From assembly GCA_024349765.1 (NCBI GenBank), contig AP026073.1, positions 1,116,001 to 1,180,000 of the forward strand: a DNA stretch of 64,000 nucleotides, in the 5' to 3' direction. Below are positions 47,913-57,365 of this stretch, piece after piece; positions within the stretch are counted from its first letter, which is position 1, and the number at the start of each line of letters is the position of its first letter. Made by a program: the position numbers and the translations under genes. Origin of the DNA: Streptomyces nigrescens (lineage in GTDB: Bacteria > Actinomycetota > Actinomycetes > Streptomycetales > Streptomycetaceae). The notes under the pieces are model-generated. The model was not told the DNA's origin. It was given only the letters and a program-made list of their open reading frames with translations, and made no database searches.

Positions 47913-50900
47913 GTGGCCGGGTTCACCCTCACGGTCGCGATGCGCGCCGAGGTCCGCGACCTGATCGCGGGAACCCGGGCTGCCTCCGCGCAGATGCGGA
48001 CCCTGGGGGAGCGGACCGATGCGGCGAACCGGTCCCTGGCCCGGCTCGACGCCAACGGGGCACGCCTCGCGAGCCAGTTCACCGCACTGAACCGGTCCAC
48101 GCGCGCTGCCGTCGGCGAGCTGAACCGGATCTCCGCCCGCGCCGCAGCTGCCCGCGCCAGCCTGCGCGCGGCCGGGGACGACGGGGCCCGATCCATGACC
48201 CGGCTCCAGCGCGTCACGGCCGGCGCGGGCAGGCGGGGCCTGTCCGCGACCAGCATGCTCGCCGGTGGCGGCCTGCTGCTCGGCGCGGGCGAGATGATCC
48301 AGGAAGGCAACCGCTACCAGAAGCAGATGAATCTGTTCCGGGCGGTCACCTCGGCCACCGCCTCACAGATGAAGCGCGCCTCGTCCGTGGCGCAGGAACT
48401 CGGCAACGACCTGACGCTGCCCGGCTCGACGGCGGCCGACGCCGCCGAGGGCATGGTCGAGCTGAGCAAAGCCGGTTTCAAAGCTGACCAGTCCATCGAC
48501 GCGGTGCGGGCCTCGCTCCAGCTTGCCTCGGCGGCTGACGTCAACGCAGCCACGTCGGCAAAGTATTTGGGCGACGTCATGGACCAATTCGGTCTCGGCG
48601 CTGATCAGTCGTCCCGCGCCGCAGACACCTTGGCCGCCACCGCCAACAGCGCCTCCGGCTCCATCACCGACATCTACTACTCGATGCGGTATGCGGGGCC
48701 GGTCGCCCACGCGCTCGGGGTCTCCCTCCAGGACACGGCCGCCGCGGTCGGCATGCTCGGCAAGAGCGGCATCCTCGGGCAGACGGCCGGTACGAGCTTG
48801 CGCGGGATGTTCGCCAATCTCGCCGCGCCGACGCCCCAGATGAAGGGTGCCCTCAAGGACCTGGGGATCGAGGCATGGGACGCCCAGGGGCGTTTCCGGG
48901 GCCTGCGCACGGTCATTGACGGGCTGTCGAAGGCCGAACACTCCATGTCCCAGAAGGACTTCGCGGCCGGAGTGACCCGAGCGTTCGGGAAGCCCGCGCT
49001 CAGTGGCGCGGTGGCCCTCGCTCACCAGGGCACCGCGTCCTTCGACGCCCTGTCGATGGCCGTACGGCAGACCGGCGCCGCCGCCTCGATCACCGCTTCG
49101 CGCGGCCAGGGCCTCACTGGCGCGATGACGCAGCTGCGCACCCAGGCCCGCCAGACCGGTCTCGCCCTGTACCAGGGCATGGCACCCGGCCTGGAGTGGG
49201 TGACCCGGCTGCTGACGCGCGGCATGGCCGGTGCCACGCCGTACCTGACCACGGCTTTGGAGTACGGACGCAACCTCGCCGTGCTGTACGGGCCCGAGCT
49301 GAAGGCCAAGACGAGCGCAGGGCTCGGCGGGCTCATCGATGAGGCGAAGGCCCTGATCGCCCCGCTGAAGGAGCTGGGCGAACACACCCTGGCCACCGGC
49401 CTGAACCTGCTGATCAACGCGGGCCGCACGCTCGGCGTCGTCCTTGGCCATGCAGCCGACGGCGCAGAGCCGATCCTGAAGGCACTGTCCGGAATCGGAA
49501 AGGACGGCGGCGCCGCAGCCGGCACGCTCGACATCATCGCGACCGTCGCCAACCTGGCCATGGACGCAGTCTCCGGCCTGTCCGCCGTCCTGGTCCCCAT
49601 CGGCCACATGGTCGGCACTCTCGTCAGCGCCTTCGGCGCGCTACCCGCGCCCATCCAGTCCGCTGCCCTGGCCATGCTGCTGTTCCGCCGCGCGCAGCCG
49701 GGCCTGACCAGCCTCGCCAACACCCTCACCGGCCCCGTGCGCAGCGGCTTCGCCAGCTTCAACCAGCAGATGCGGGTGCAGCAGTCCTTGGCTGCCACGT
49801 CCGGCGTCGCCCTGTCCCGGTACGGAGCGGCGTGGGCCGCTGTTCAGGCGCGCGTCGGGTTCCTCGGCAACATGACCAGCGCGTTCCGCAGCGCGAACGG
49901 AGCCGGGGTCACGTTCACCGGCACCTTGAACGGAGTGGGCAGGGCCGCCGGATCGGGACTGCGCTCGGCGCTCGGCGGCGTGACCAATGCCCTGGGCGGC
50001 CCGTTCGGCGTCGTCATGGCGGGCGTGTCGGTTGGCCTGGGGCTGCTCGCCGCCCGCCAGCAGAAGGCAGCGCAAGCCGCAGCCGAACACCAGCAGCGGA
50101 TATCCACGCTGACCTCCGCGCTGCGCGAGTCCGGCGGGCAGATCAACAGCAACGTGCGCAGCGCGGCGGCCCAGTCACTGCTGGACACGAAGACGGAACA
50201 GGGCCAGCTCACCAAGGTCATGGAGCAGGCCGGGGTGCCGCTCTCCTCGCTCACCGACGCGTATCTGGGGCAGGGCACCTCGCTGGACGCGCTGCAGAAG
50301 CAGCTCCAGGCCACCGCCGACAAGCACAAGGTGTGGAAGGACCTCGCCGGAGGCAAGGCGACCGTCCGCGACTACTCCGACGTCGGCCAGCAGTACAAAG
50401 ACGCCGCCGATGCCCTCGGGTCGGTGAAGGGCGAGATGGCCGGGGCGGTGAAGAACGCCAAGGAGCTGGCGCAGGCGACGAAGGGCGCGGGGGATGGCAC
50501 GTCGGCGTATGACCGGCTGAAGGCGGCCGTGGGCGGCCTGGCCGATCAGACCGCCGACGCCGACACCCGCACCCGTTCCCTGAAGTCGGCGCTCGACCTG
50601 CTGTCGGGCGGCCAGATCTCCCTCCAGGCCGCCGAGGCCAAGGTCAACTCTGCCGTCCTCGACGCCCAGGAGGGCAGCAAGAACGTCAACCGCGGCCAGG
50701 GCTACGGCGGCAAGCAGCTCGTCAACCAGGACAAGACCCTCAACACCACGAGCCGCAACGGCCAGCAGCTCTACACCCAGCTCACCGCCCTGTCCGACGC
50801 GGCGGCCGACGCTTCCGTTGCGACATTCGACCTGGCCCAACGCAACGGCGAGACCCTGCCGGCCGCATTGGCGAAGGCTCGCGAGCAGATGAGCCGCGCC

Positions 50901-52181
50901 CGCACCGAAGCGATCCGGGCAGCCCAAGGCTACGGACTGACCAAGACCGAGGCCGAGGGCGTCGCGGACAGCCTGGGACTGCTGCCCTCGAAGGTGTCCC
51001 TGCTGCTCCAGACGAAGGGCATGGACAGCACCCTGGCGAACCTCATCGCTGTGCAGAGCGAGTTCCAGCGGCTCCCGAAGGCCAAGACGATCAAGGTCGA
51101 TTCGCTGTCCGACGGGGCGCAGAAGAAGCTCCGCGACCTCGGGTTCACCGTCAAGACGGTGCCGGGCACCCGGCAAATCACGATCACCGCGCCGACCGCG
51201 GGTGCGAAGAAGAACCTCGACACCCTGATCGACAAGCTCGGCCGGACCCCCAGCAGCAAGAACGTGAAGGTGTCCGCGCCCACTGCCGCCGCAATCGCGA
51301 GCCTGGAGGCGGTCCAGGCGAAGATCCGCGCGACGCCGGGAGCAAAGTCCGTCGTCGTACGGGCTCCCACGGCTGAGGCGCGCAAGCAACTGGAGGCGCT
51401 GGGTTTCCGGATCGAGCAGGTACCTGGATCGAAGGACGTGAAGGTCACGGTGCCCACGGGCGGTCCGCGCAAGGCGGCGGACTCCATCCAGCAGCGCATC
51501 GACGCCCTGCGCGGCAAGGAGGTGACGGTCACCACTCGGCACGTGACGATCTTCGATCAGCTCGCCGAGACGAACAACAACATCGCGGACGCCATCCAGA
51601 AGCAGGCCGACGCCCAGGCACGCGCCGCCAAGAAGCACGCCGACGGCGCGGTTGTCGACTACTTCGCGGACGGCGGCATCACTGGCGCACCGCGCCGGGA
51701 GAATCACGTCGCTCAGATCGCACCGGCCGGAAGCTACCGCATCTGGGGGGAGCGGGAGACGGGCGGAGAGGCATACGTGCCTCTTGCCGCCTCTAAGCGT
51801 GACCGCAGCAAGGCGATCGTGGAGACGGTGGTCGACCGGTTCGGCGGCCAGGTCGAGTGGTACGCCAACGGCGGCATTCGAGGCTCCCGCACCCGCGATT
51901 ACAACCCGCTGCTCGCCAGCTCCTTCAAGCAGGCCCGCAGCGTCGAGGCCATGGCGGGCGTCGTGCGTTCCTTCGACCTGCGCACCGGCACCGACCACGC
52001 CCGCACCCGGGTGGTGGATGCCCGCGCCGGCGGCCGGGTCCAGGTCGTCGTCGTGCGCGAGCAGCAGCCGCTGATCGGCTCCATGCCGGTCACCGTCACC
52101 GACAGCGCCGCCACCCCTGAGCAGATCGGCAACGAGATGATGCGCACCCTGCGCAACGCGCAGCGGGGCGGGAGAGTGTGA
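47913..52181 (+). CDS. Tape measure protein
   Basis: At 1422 residues, the largest phage gene. It sets tail length and is expected to be ejected with the DNA. Features: helical N-terminus (DLIAGTRAASAQMRTLGERTD), hydrophobic segments at about 550-590 (ATVANLAMDAVSGLSAVLVP) and 690-710 (GVVMAGVSVGLGLLAARQQ) that could insert in membrane, long coiled coils, and four tandem repeats of about 30 residues near 1090-1200, each with a core like TAPTAGAKKNLDTL, SAPTAAAIASLEAV, RAPTAEARKQLEAL. AAGGAGG precedes GTG 47913. Its last base is the first of the next gene's ATG. Confidence 0.92.
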   Translation: MAGFTLTVAMRAEVRDLIAGTRAASAQMRTLGERTDAANRSLARLDANGARLASQFTALNRSTRAAVGELNRISARAAAARASLRAAGDDGARSMTRLQRVTAGAGRRGLSATSMLAGGGLLLGAGEMIQEGNRYQKQMNLFRAVTSATASQMKRASSVAQELGNDLTLPGSTAADAAEGMVELSKAGFKADQSIDAVRASLQLASAADVNAATSAKYLGDVMDQFGLGADQSSRAADTLAATANSASGSITDIYYSMRYAGPVAHALGVSLQDTAAAVGMLGKSGILGQTAGTSLRGMFANLAAPTPQMKGALKDLGIEAWDAQGRFRGLRTVIDGLSKAEHSMSQKDFAAGVTRAFGKPALSGAVALAHQGTASFDALSMAVRQTGAAASITASRGQGLTGAMTQLRTQARQTGLALYQGMAPGLEWVTRLLTRGMAGATPYLTTALEYGRNLAVLYGPELKAKTSAGLGGLIDEAKALIAPLKELGEHTLATGLNLLINAGRTLGVVLGHAADGAEPILKALSGIGKDGGAAAGTLDIIATVANLAMDAVSGLSAVLVPIGHMVGTLVSAFGALPAPIQSAALAMLLFRRAQPGLTSLANTLTGPVRSGFASFNQQMRVQQSLAATSGVALSRYGAAWAAVQARVGFLGNMTSAFRSANGAGVTFTGTLNGVGRAAGSGLRSALGGVTNALGGPFGVVMAGVSVGLGLLAARQQKAAQAAAEHQQRISTLTSALRESGGQINSNVRSAAAQSLLDTKTEQGQLTKVMEQAGVPLSSLTDAYLGQGTSLDALQKQLQATADKHKVWKDLAGGKATVRDYSDVGQQYKDAADALGSVKGEMAGAVKNAKELAQATKGAGDGTSAYDRLKAAVGGLADQTADADTRTRSLKSALDLLSGGQISLQAAEAKVNSAVLDAQEGSKNVNRGQGYGGKQLVNQDKTLNTTSRNGQQLYTQLTALSDAAADASVATFDLAQRNGETLPAALAKAREQMSRARTEAIRAAQGYGLTKTEAEGVADSLGLLPSKVSLLLQTKGMDSTLANLIAVQSEFQRLPKAKTIKVDSLSDGAQKKLRDLGFTVKTVPGTRQITITAPTAGAKKNLDTLIDKLGRTPSSKNVKVSAPTAAAIASLEAVQAKIRATPGAKSVVVRAPTAEARKQLEALGFRIEQVPGSKDVKVTVPTGGPRKAADSIQQRIDALRGKEVTVTTRHVTIFDQLAETNNNIADAIQKQADAQARAAKKHADGAVVDYFADGGITGAPRRENHVAQIAPAGSYRIWGERETGGEAYVPLAASKRDRSKAIVETVVDRFGGQVEWYANGGIRGSRTRDYNPLLASSFKQARSVEAMAGVVRSFDLRTGTDHARTRVVDARAGGRVQVVVVREQQPLIGSMPVTVTDSAATPEQIGNEMMRTLRNAQRGGRV

Positions 52182-53137
52182 TGACCACAGCACCGAACAA
52201 GACCAGCCGCCCCGAACTGGCCCCGTGGCAATACGAGATCGGCGGCGTCGTCCTGGGCACCGGCAGCTACGTCCCGGTCGGCAACGTCGAAGGACTTGGC
52301 GCACCCGCCACCCGGCCGCAGGACGCCGACAACCCCAACAGTGACGGCACGTCCCCGGGCCGGGACTTCTACGGCCCGCGCCCCCTGCGCTTCGAGGCGG
52401 GCATCAAGACACCCGGCGACCCGGTCAAGGCCGCCGACATCCTCGCCCGGCTGGAGCGGGCCCTGGACGCCCCCGACGCCCGCACCAACCCTGACGGCCG
52501 CCACATCCTGCGCGGCCGGTGGCCCGGACACACAACGCGGCGGATGTACGGGCGGCTTCGCCGTGCCGAGGCCAGCAGCACCACCACCGCGGTGCACGGG
52601 TGGATACCGATGGATATCGAGTTCGTCGGCCTGGACAGCCCGCGCTGGTACGACGACGAGCTGTCGAAGCTGACGCTCGGCCTCGACCAGGCCGCCCGCG
52701 GCGACGGCGCGGACCGCACGGTCGATGAAGCGATGGGCCGCCCCGCCGCGTGCCCTCGCCCGCACGACGCGGAGCACCGCCCCGCCGACGACCGCCCCGG
52801 CTGGGTTACCAACTCCGGCGACGTGCCGACGTACCCGAGCTTGCGCGTGCACGGCCCCGTCGCCGGCCCGCGGATCTGGAACACCGTCACCGGCCGCGTG
52901 CTCGAACTCGACCTGTCGCTGCGCGAGGGCGAGTGGGTGGAGATGGAGACCCGGCCCGGCACCTGCTGGGCGCTGCGCAACGGCACCGTCAACGTCGCAG
53001 GCGCCCTCAGCCCCGCCTCCCGTCTCGACCTGTTCACCCTCCCGCCCGGACGGTCCGAGATCGCCTGGAGCGCGAACGACCCCTCCGGCACCGCGCGCCT
53101 CGAGGTGGCGTGGCGGTCCGCGTACACCACCTTGTGA
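52181..53137 (+). CDS. Distal tail protein-like
   Basis: A 318-residue protein directly after the tape measure, where the distal tail (Dit) hub is normal. ELAPWQYEIGGVVLGTGSYVPVGNVEGLG and DFYGPRPLRFEAGIKT, then DIEFVGLDSPRWY and a C-terminal beta-rich galectin-like half (GPRIWNTVTGRVLELDLSLREGEWVEMET), fit Dit proteins. The ATG overlaps the tape measure stop (TGATG). Confidence 0.75.
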   Translation: MTTAPNKTSRPELAPWQYEIGGVVLGTGSYVPVGNVEGLGAPATRPQDADNPNSDGTSPGRDFYGPRPLRFEAGIKTPGDPVKAADILARLERALDAPDARTNPDGRHILRGRWPGHTTRRMYGRLRRAEASSTTTAVHGWIPMDIEFVGLDSPRWYDDELSKLTLGLDQAARGDGADRTVDEAMGRPAACPRPHDAEHRPADDRPGWVTNSGDVPTYPSLRVHGPVAGPRIWNTVTGRVLELDLSLREGEWVEMETRPGTCWALRNGTVNVAGALSPASRLDLFTLPPGRSEIAWSANDPSGTARLEVAWRSAYTTL

Positions 53138-53150
53138 ACGGAGAGCACTC

Positions 53151-54077
53151 GTGACGCTGCAACCCCCGATGATGGTGCGCGGGGCCGACCACTCTGCCCG
53201 CGCGATGCGCCTGATGATCCGCGACCTGGCCCGAGGCCGGCAGGGTGTCGCGGGCGGTGAGGATCTGAAGGTCCGCCCCCTGGAGACCCCCGGCTCCGGC
53301 GTTCGCGTCGGCGACGGCTCCGCTCTGATCCACGGTGCCCGGCCGTGGCAAGGGGCCTACACCCAGTCCAACATCGGCGACACCGTGGTCGACGTGCCGC
53401 CCACCGGGGCGTTCGCCCGCACCGACCTGCTCGTGCTGCGCATCGAGGATCCGGAGTTCGAGGGGGACCGCGACCCGGGCCGTCAGGAGATCGGCTACTT
53501 CCACCTCCTCCAGAACATCGACTCGCAGGACTCAGCCGTGCTGCGGGAGATGACGGCGATCCCGCTGGCCCGCCTCACCATCCCCCGGAACACCGCGACG
53601 ATCACCGCCGAGATGATCACCGATCTGCGTCGGCTGGCCAACCCGCGCACCGAGCGCACGCTGCGCACCGTGCACCCCCAGTCCACGGAGAAGGTGCCCG
53701 GCAAACACGGCCAGTGGGCGGCCTGGCCCAAGGAAGCCGCCTGGGACATCGACATCCCGGCATGGGCGACGACCGCCGCCATCGTCGTCACCCTCTCCGG
53801 CCTGCGCGCCGAGGCCGGATCCGTCTACGCCGAACTGCGCACCCGGCTCGGCGAGAGCGCCGCGAAGCCGACCGTCGTGGACGACGACGGAACCACCACC
53901 CGCCGCTCCACGGTGACCCTGGCCGACACGCTCGCCGTACCGCCCGCCTACCGGGGCACCCGCCAGCACCTGGCAGTCCAGATCAACCAGAGCGACAAGT
54001 ACGGAGACGGCGATCTGACCGTCGCCACGGGTACGACGGTCACCCTCGACGTCGCCTTCACAGAAGGGCCCGCGTGA
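53151..54077 (+). CDS. Tail/baseplate protein with C-terminal beta domain
   Basis: A 308-residue protein. The first half (LETPGSGVRVGDGSALIHGARPWQGAYTQSNI, then RTDLLVLRIEDPEFEG) resembles the short conserved units seen in phage tail-tip or fibre proteins; the second half (DIDIPAWATTAAIVVTLSGLRAEAG) looks like a beta-sandwich, perhaps a receptor or carbohydrate contact. GTG 53151 follows GGAGAG. I would not name a closer family. Confidence 0.65.
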   Translation: MTLQPPMMVRGADHSARAMRLMIRDLARGRQGVAGGEDLKVRPLETPGSGVRVGDGSALIHGARPWQGAYTQSNIGDTVVDVPPTGAFARTDLLVLRIEDPEFEGDRDPGRQEIGYFHLLQNIDSQDSAVLREMTAIPLARLTIPRNTATITAEMITDLRRLANPRTERTLRTVHPQSTEKVPGKHGQWAAWPKEAAWDIDIPAWATTAAIVVTLSGLRAEAGSVYAELRTRLGESAAKPTVVDDDGTTTRRSTVTLADTLAVPPAYRGTRQHLAVQINQSDKYGDGDLTVATGTTVTLDVAFTEGPA

Positions 54078-55186
54078 CGATGGCCGACTACCGCTACATC
54101 GTCGCGCGGGCCGCGACCGGGGAGGTCCTGCACTGGAACCTGCCGCTGAGCGAAGTCGAGTACGGCCCGGAGATATCCGGTCCCGGCTCGCTGAAGGGGA
54201 CCCTGCCCACATCCTTCCGCCGCTCGCTCAGCGCCATGCTCGACGCCGGGGACACGGTGCTCCTGGTCGAGCGCAACGCCCGCCTGAACTGGGGCGGGCT
54301 GCTGTGGCGCGCCGAGCCGGAGGGCAACACCCTTCCCGTAGAAGCCTCCGGATTCGGCAGCTACCTCCACCGCCGCTTCGACCTGCACGGCAACCTCGAC
54401 GGCCGCGGCCCGTACATCGAAGCCGACCCGTGCCAGGTCATCCGCGACGTGTGGGCCTACGCGCAGGCCCAACCGGACGGCGACCTCGGCGTGAGCGTGG
54501 ACGACACGAAATCGAAGGCGAAGACCGGCACCGCGAAGGACCCCTACACCACCTCCAAGACCGACCCGCGCAACCTCGGCGAGATGGTGGACGAGATGGC
54601 CAAGATCGATGACGGCATGGAGTGGTCGGAGACCGTGGCCTGGCGCGGGCGGCGCGCCGAGCGGCGCATCATCCTCGGCGCACCGCGCCTGGGCCGGCGG
54701 CGCGAGGACCTGACGTTCACCACCGGCGCGAACGTGGTCGGCACCCCGCACGTCATCAAAGACGCCGACTCCTACGCCCAGTGGGTCGTCGGGCTCGGCG
54801 CGGGCGAGGGCAAGAAGCGCAAGGTCGTCGTGGACGGAGAACGCAACGGTCGCCTGCGCCTGGAACACCGGCTGGAGACGAGTGAGAAGGACGAGGCGAA
54901 GCTGAAGCAGCGGACCCGCCGCGAGAGGCTGGCCCGCCAGATCCTGCCGTCGCTGACCGAGCTGGAGATCATCGACCACCCTGCGGCCCCGGTCGACGCA
55001 CTGCGTATCGGGGACGACGTACGCATCCGCCTGTTCGAGCCACACACCGAGTACGACGGATGGTGCCGGATCGTCGGCTGGAGCGTGCGGCCCGGCGAAG
55101 GCGAGACGGCTGAGCGCGTGACGCTGAAGCTGGAGCGCACCAATAAGCCCGAGGACGAGACGGGCGAGGAAGGAGACGGGCAGTAA
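54074..55186 (+). CDS. Tail-tip protein, hub-like (Tal-type)
   Basis: A 370-residue protein: YIVARAATGEVLHWNLPLSEVEYGPEISGPGSLKGTLP is the N-terminal beta domain found in ReqiPepy6 Gp37-like/Tal hub proteins, followed by RLNWGGLLWRAEPEG and an extended middle. It closes the tail tube. Start GTG 54074 overlaps the previous stop; ATG 54080 is an alternative. The stop overlaps the next ATG by one base. Confidence 0.72.
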   Translation: MTMADYRYIVARAATGEVLHWNLPLSEVEYGPEISGPGSLKGTLPTSFRRSLSAMLDAGDTVLLVERNARLNWGGLLWRAEPEGNTLPVEASGFGSYLHRRFDLHGNLDGRGPYIEADPCQVIRDVWAYAQAQPDGDLGVSVDDTKSKAKTGTAKDPYTTSKTDPRNLGEMVDEMAKIDDGMEWSETVAWRGRRAERRIILGAPRLGRRREDLTFTTGANVVGTPHVIKDADSYAQWVVGLGAGEGKKRKVVVDGERNGRLRLEHRLETSEKDEAKLKQRTRRERLARQILPSLTELEIIDHPAAPVDALRIGDDVRIRLFEPHTEYDGWCRIVGWSVRPGEGETAERVTLKLERTNKPEDETGEEGDGQ

Positions 55187-55620
55187 TGCCGGACACGATC
55201 GCCGATCTCGGCCGCCGACTGGCCCGGCTGGAGAAGCGGGTCACCACCCTGGAGCGCGCCAGCCGCGCACCGTACCCGCAATGGCGCAACCTGCCGCTGA
55301 CCGGCGAGGCCACCGTCCCCGACCCGGAACAGCCACCGCAGTTGCGGGCAAACCCCTGGGAGACGACGGAACTGTGCGGACGCATCGGGCTCACCGGCGG
55401 GCGGGCAGCCGACGAACAGCTGATCGCGCTGCTGCCCGAGGGCTACTGGCCAGAGGCGCCCCGCACGGTCGACGTGGCCTCCGATGCCGCGCGCCGCGCC
55501 CTCCAGCTCGACATCGACCCCAAGGGCCTGGTGCGGCTGCGTGTTCAAGGGGGCGGCAGCGTACGCGTGAGTTGGATCAGCCTGGATGGCACGTCGTTCA
55601 GGACCGACCGCGACGACTGA
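55186..55620 (+). CDS. Hypothetical tail-tip protein
   Basis: A 144-residue protein with an N-terminal coiled coil (TIADLGRRLARLEKRVTTLERASRA) and a beta-rich C-terminus (VRLRVQGGGSVRVSWISLDG). This trimeric-fibre-like build and its place last in the tail operon suggest a minor tail component. Family unknown. Confidence 0.62.
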   Translation: MPDTIADLGRRLARLEKRVTTLERASRAPYPQWRNLPLTGEATVPDPEQPPQLRANPWETTELCGRIGLTGGRAADEQLIALLPEGYWPEAPRTVDVASDAARRALQLDIDPKGLVRLRVQGGGSVRVSWISLDGTSFRTDRDD

Positions 55621-55631
55621 TGACCGGCCCC

Positions 55632-55656
55632 GTGCTCCGGCCACTGGCCGGAGCAC
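55632..55656 (+). terminator. Hairpin ending the tail operon
   Basis: GTGCTCCGGCC (55632-55642) pairs perfectly with GGCCGGAGCAC (55646-55656) around the loop ACT, 11 bases after the last tail gene. TAGCAT at 55663-55668 may be a -10 for the lysis genes. Confidence 0.8.
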
Positions 55657-55771
55657 CGCAGGTAGCATGACACCCGGGTGACCCTCCACCCGCTTCGCAC
55701 TCCCGAGGGACCGGACCGCCCAGGCGGCCACGGCCGACTGCCATCCGGCGCAGGGGAGAAGGACGGAGCGC

Positions 55772-57007
55772 GTGGCTACACCGCTGAGCGCGGACAGGTT
55801 CCTGTCCGTGCTGAAAGGCGCCGGGCTCGGCGTGGTCGAGCACGGCACATGGCGCACCCACAACCGCAACACCCACGGCAACTGGGGCCCGCTGAACGGG
55901 GTGATGATCCACCACACGGGCCCGTATTCGTCTGAGTCCGACATGGTGGAGCTGTGCCGCGTCGGCTACCAGGACCTCCCCGGCCCTTTGTGCCATGGGG
56001 TGATCGACCGGTCCGGGACGATTCACCTGGTCGGCTACGGCCGGACCAATCACGCCGGGATGGGCGACACGGACGTCCTGCTCGCTGTCATCGCGGAGAA
56101 GAACAAGCTTCCGCGTGCCAACGAGGAGGACACAGACGGCAACCGGCACTTCTACGGCTTCGAGTGCATCAACACCGGTAACCAGCCGTGGCCTTCGGCG
56201 CAGCTGGACGCGATGGCGCGAGCTGCCGCGGCAGTGTGCCGTGCGCATGGGTGGAACGAGCACAGCGTCATCGGCCACAAGGAGTGGAAGCCGTCGAAGC
56301 CGGACCCGAGTGGCATCGACATGGACGACTTCCGCGCCCGGGTCGCCCAGCACCTCAAGAGTGGCGGCAAGCCGAAGACCGACCCGAAGCCGAAGCCTGA
56401 GCCGAAGCCCAAGCCGGAACCGAAGCCGACGCCCACCCCGACCCCCAAGCCTGCGCCGACACCGAAGTTCGCGGCCTACCCGGGCCCGCAGTTCTTCCAC
56501 GAGGGGCGCTCCTCGCCGGTGATCGCCGCGATGGCGAAGCGGCTGATCGCCGAGGGCTGCGACTCCTACGACACGGCGCCCGGACCGGTGTGGAACGAAG
56601 CGCACCGGCGGTCCTACGCGGCCTACCAGATCAAGCGCGGCCACCACGGCGCCGACGCCGACGGCATCCCTGGGCCCGAGACCTGGGCGGCCCTGCGCGT
56701 CCCGCACCAGGCCGGCGCCGCCGAGCAGACCCCGACCACCCAGAGCCAGGAGCACGACCCCATGCCGCAGGCCCTTGCCGATGTCGCCGAGCGCACCGTT
56801 GCCACCTACCTCCAGTCCCTGCTGGGCCTCATGGCCGCCTCCAGCACAACGGACATGGTGTCCCTGTCGGCGTGGCAGGCCGCCGCCGTCTCCGCGATAC
56901 CCGCCGCGCTCAGCGCCTTGAAGTCCACCCTCGGCACCGCCCTGGGCAGGCCGGGAACGGCGTCGTGGCTGCCGGCCAAGCGCGACCCCGCCACGCCGAA
57001 ATACTGA
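55772..57007 (+). CDS. Endolysin (amidase) with C-terminal holin-like domain
   Basis: A 411-residue lysis protein. Residues 1-195 form an N-acetylmuramoyl-L-alanine amidase (Amidase_2): zinc His in GVMIHHTGP (H47/H48) and HSVIGHKEWKPSKPDPSG near 163-180. A Pro/Lys-rich linker follows (about 198-230), then a peptidoglycan-binding domain (HEGRSSPVIAAMAKRLIAEG ... YAAYQIKRGHHGADADGIPGPETW, about 245-310). The last 81 residues (from M331) look like the r1t-type holins of actinophages: VAERTVATYLQSLLGLMAASS and AAAVSAIPAALSALKSTLG. A ribosome-binding site precedes M331. Start GTG 55772 follows GGACGGAG. Confidence 0.88.
   Translation: MATPLSADRFLSVLKGAGLGVVEHGTWRTHNRNTHGNWGPLNGVMIHHTGPYSSESDMVELCRVGYQDLPGPLCHGVIDRSGTIHLVGYGRTNHAGMGDTDVLLAVIAEKNKLPRANEEDTDGNRHFYGFECINTGNQPWPSAQLDAMARAAAAVCRAHGWNEHSVIGHKEWKPSKPDPSGIDMDDFRARVAQHLKSGGKPKTDPKPKPEPKPKPEPKPTPTPTPKPAPTPKFAAYPGPQFFHEGRSSPVIAAMAKRLIAEGCDSYDTAPGPVWNEAHRRSYAAYQIKRGHHGADADGIPGPETWAALRVPHQAGAAEQTPTTQSQEHDPMPQALADVAERTVATYLQSLLGLMAASSTTDMVSLSAWQAAAVSAIPAALSALKSTLGTALGRPGTASWLPAKRDPATPKY
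56762..57007 (+). CDS. Probable nested holin from an internal start
   Basis: In-frame ATG 56762 has AGGAG at 56748-56752, nine bases upstream. It would give an 81-residue protein consisting of exactly the holin-like part of the endolysin frame, with two hydrophobic helices and a charged tail (WLPAKRDPATPKY). Separate r1t-like holins normally follow the endolysin gene in related phages and are of this size. Confidence 0.6.
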   Translation: MPQALADVAERTVATYLQSLLGLMAASSTTDMVSLSAWQAAAVSAIPAALSALKSTLGTALGRPGTASWLPAKRDPATPKY

Positions 57008-57038
57008 CCAGCCGGTGATGAGGCAGGAGGAGGAACCC

Positions 57039-57281
57039 GTGCCCGAGGGACAGGTCGCTCTGGCTCTGGCGGAGCTCCGCGCGGCACTGGAGGTCGGCTT
57101 GGCTCGCATCGACGGCCAGCTCGCGCTGCTCGTCCAGCGCAGCGATCAGACGGACAAGGCCGTGGAGGAGCTGGAGGAACGGGTGAGCGCGCTGGAGAAG
57201 ACGCGCTGGCCGCTGCCGACCGTCGCTGTCCTGGCCAGCATCACCGCAGTGGTCCTCACCGTCGTCAGTCTGGCCCGTTGA
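57039..57281 (+). CDS. Small coiled-coil/membrane protein, second holin-like
   Basis: An 80-residue protein: amphipathic helix (ALAELRAALEVGLARIDGQL), coiled coil (SDQTDKAVEELEERVSALEK) and one C-terminal membrane segment (LPTVAVLASITAVVLTVVSLA), the layout of XhlA-type haemolysin/holin partners. GTG 57039 is chosen because AGGAGGAGGA (57025-57034) lies 4 bases before it; GTG 57015 or ATG 57018 would place that site inside the gene. Confidence 0.72.
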   Translation: MPEGQVALALAELRAALEVGLARIDGQLALLVQRSDQTDKAVEELEERVSALEKTRWPLPTVAVLASITAVVLTVVSLAR

Positions 57282-57365
57282 GAAGAACGCTCAGGTCGTC
57301 ATGAGACGTTGTCCGACAGTGCACTTAGCGTGAGGGCGCACTGTTTCTGCGGCCTGGGGGTCTTG

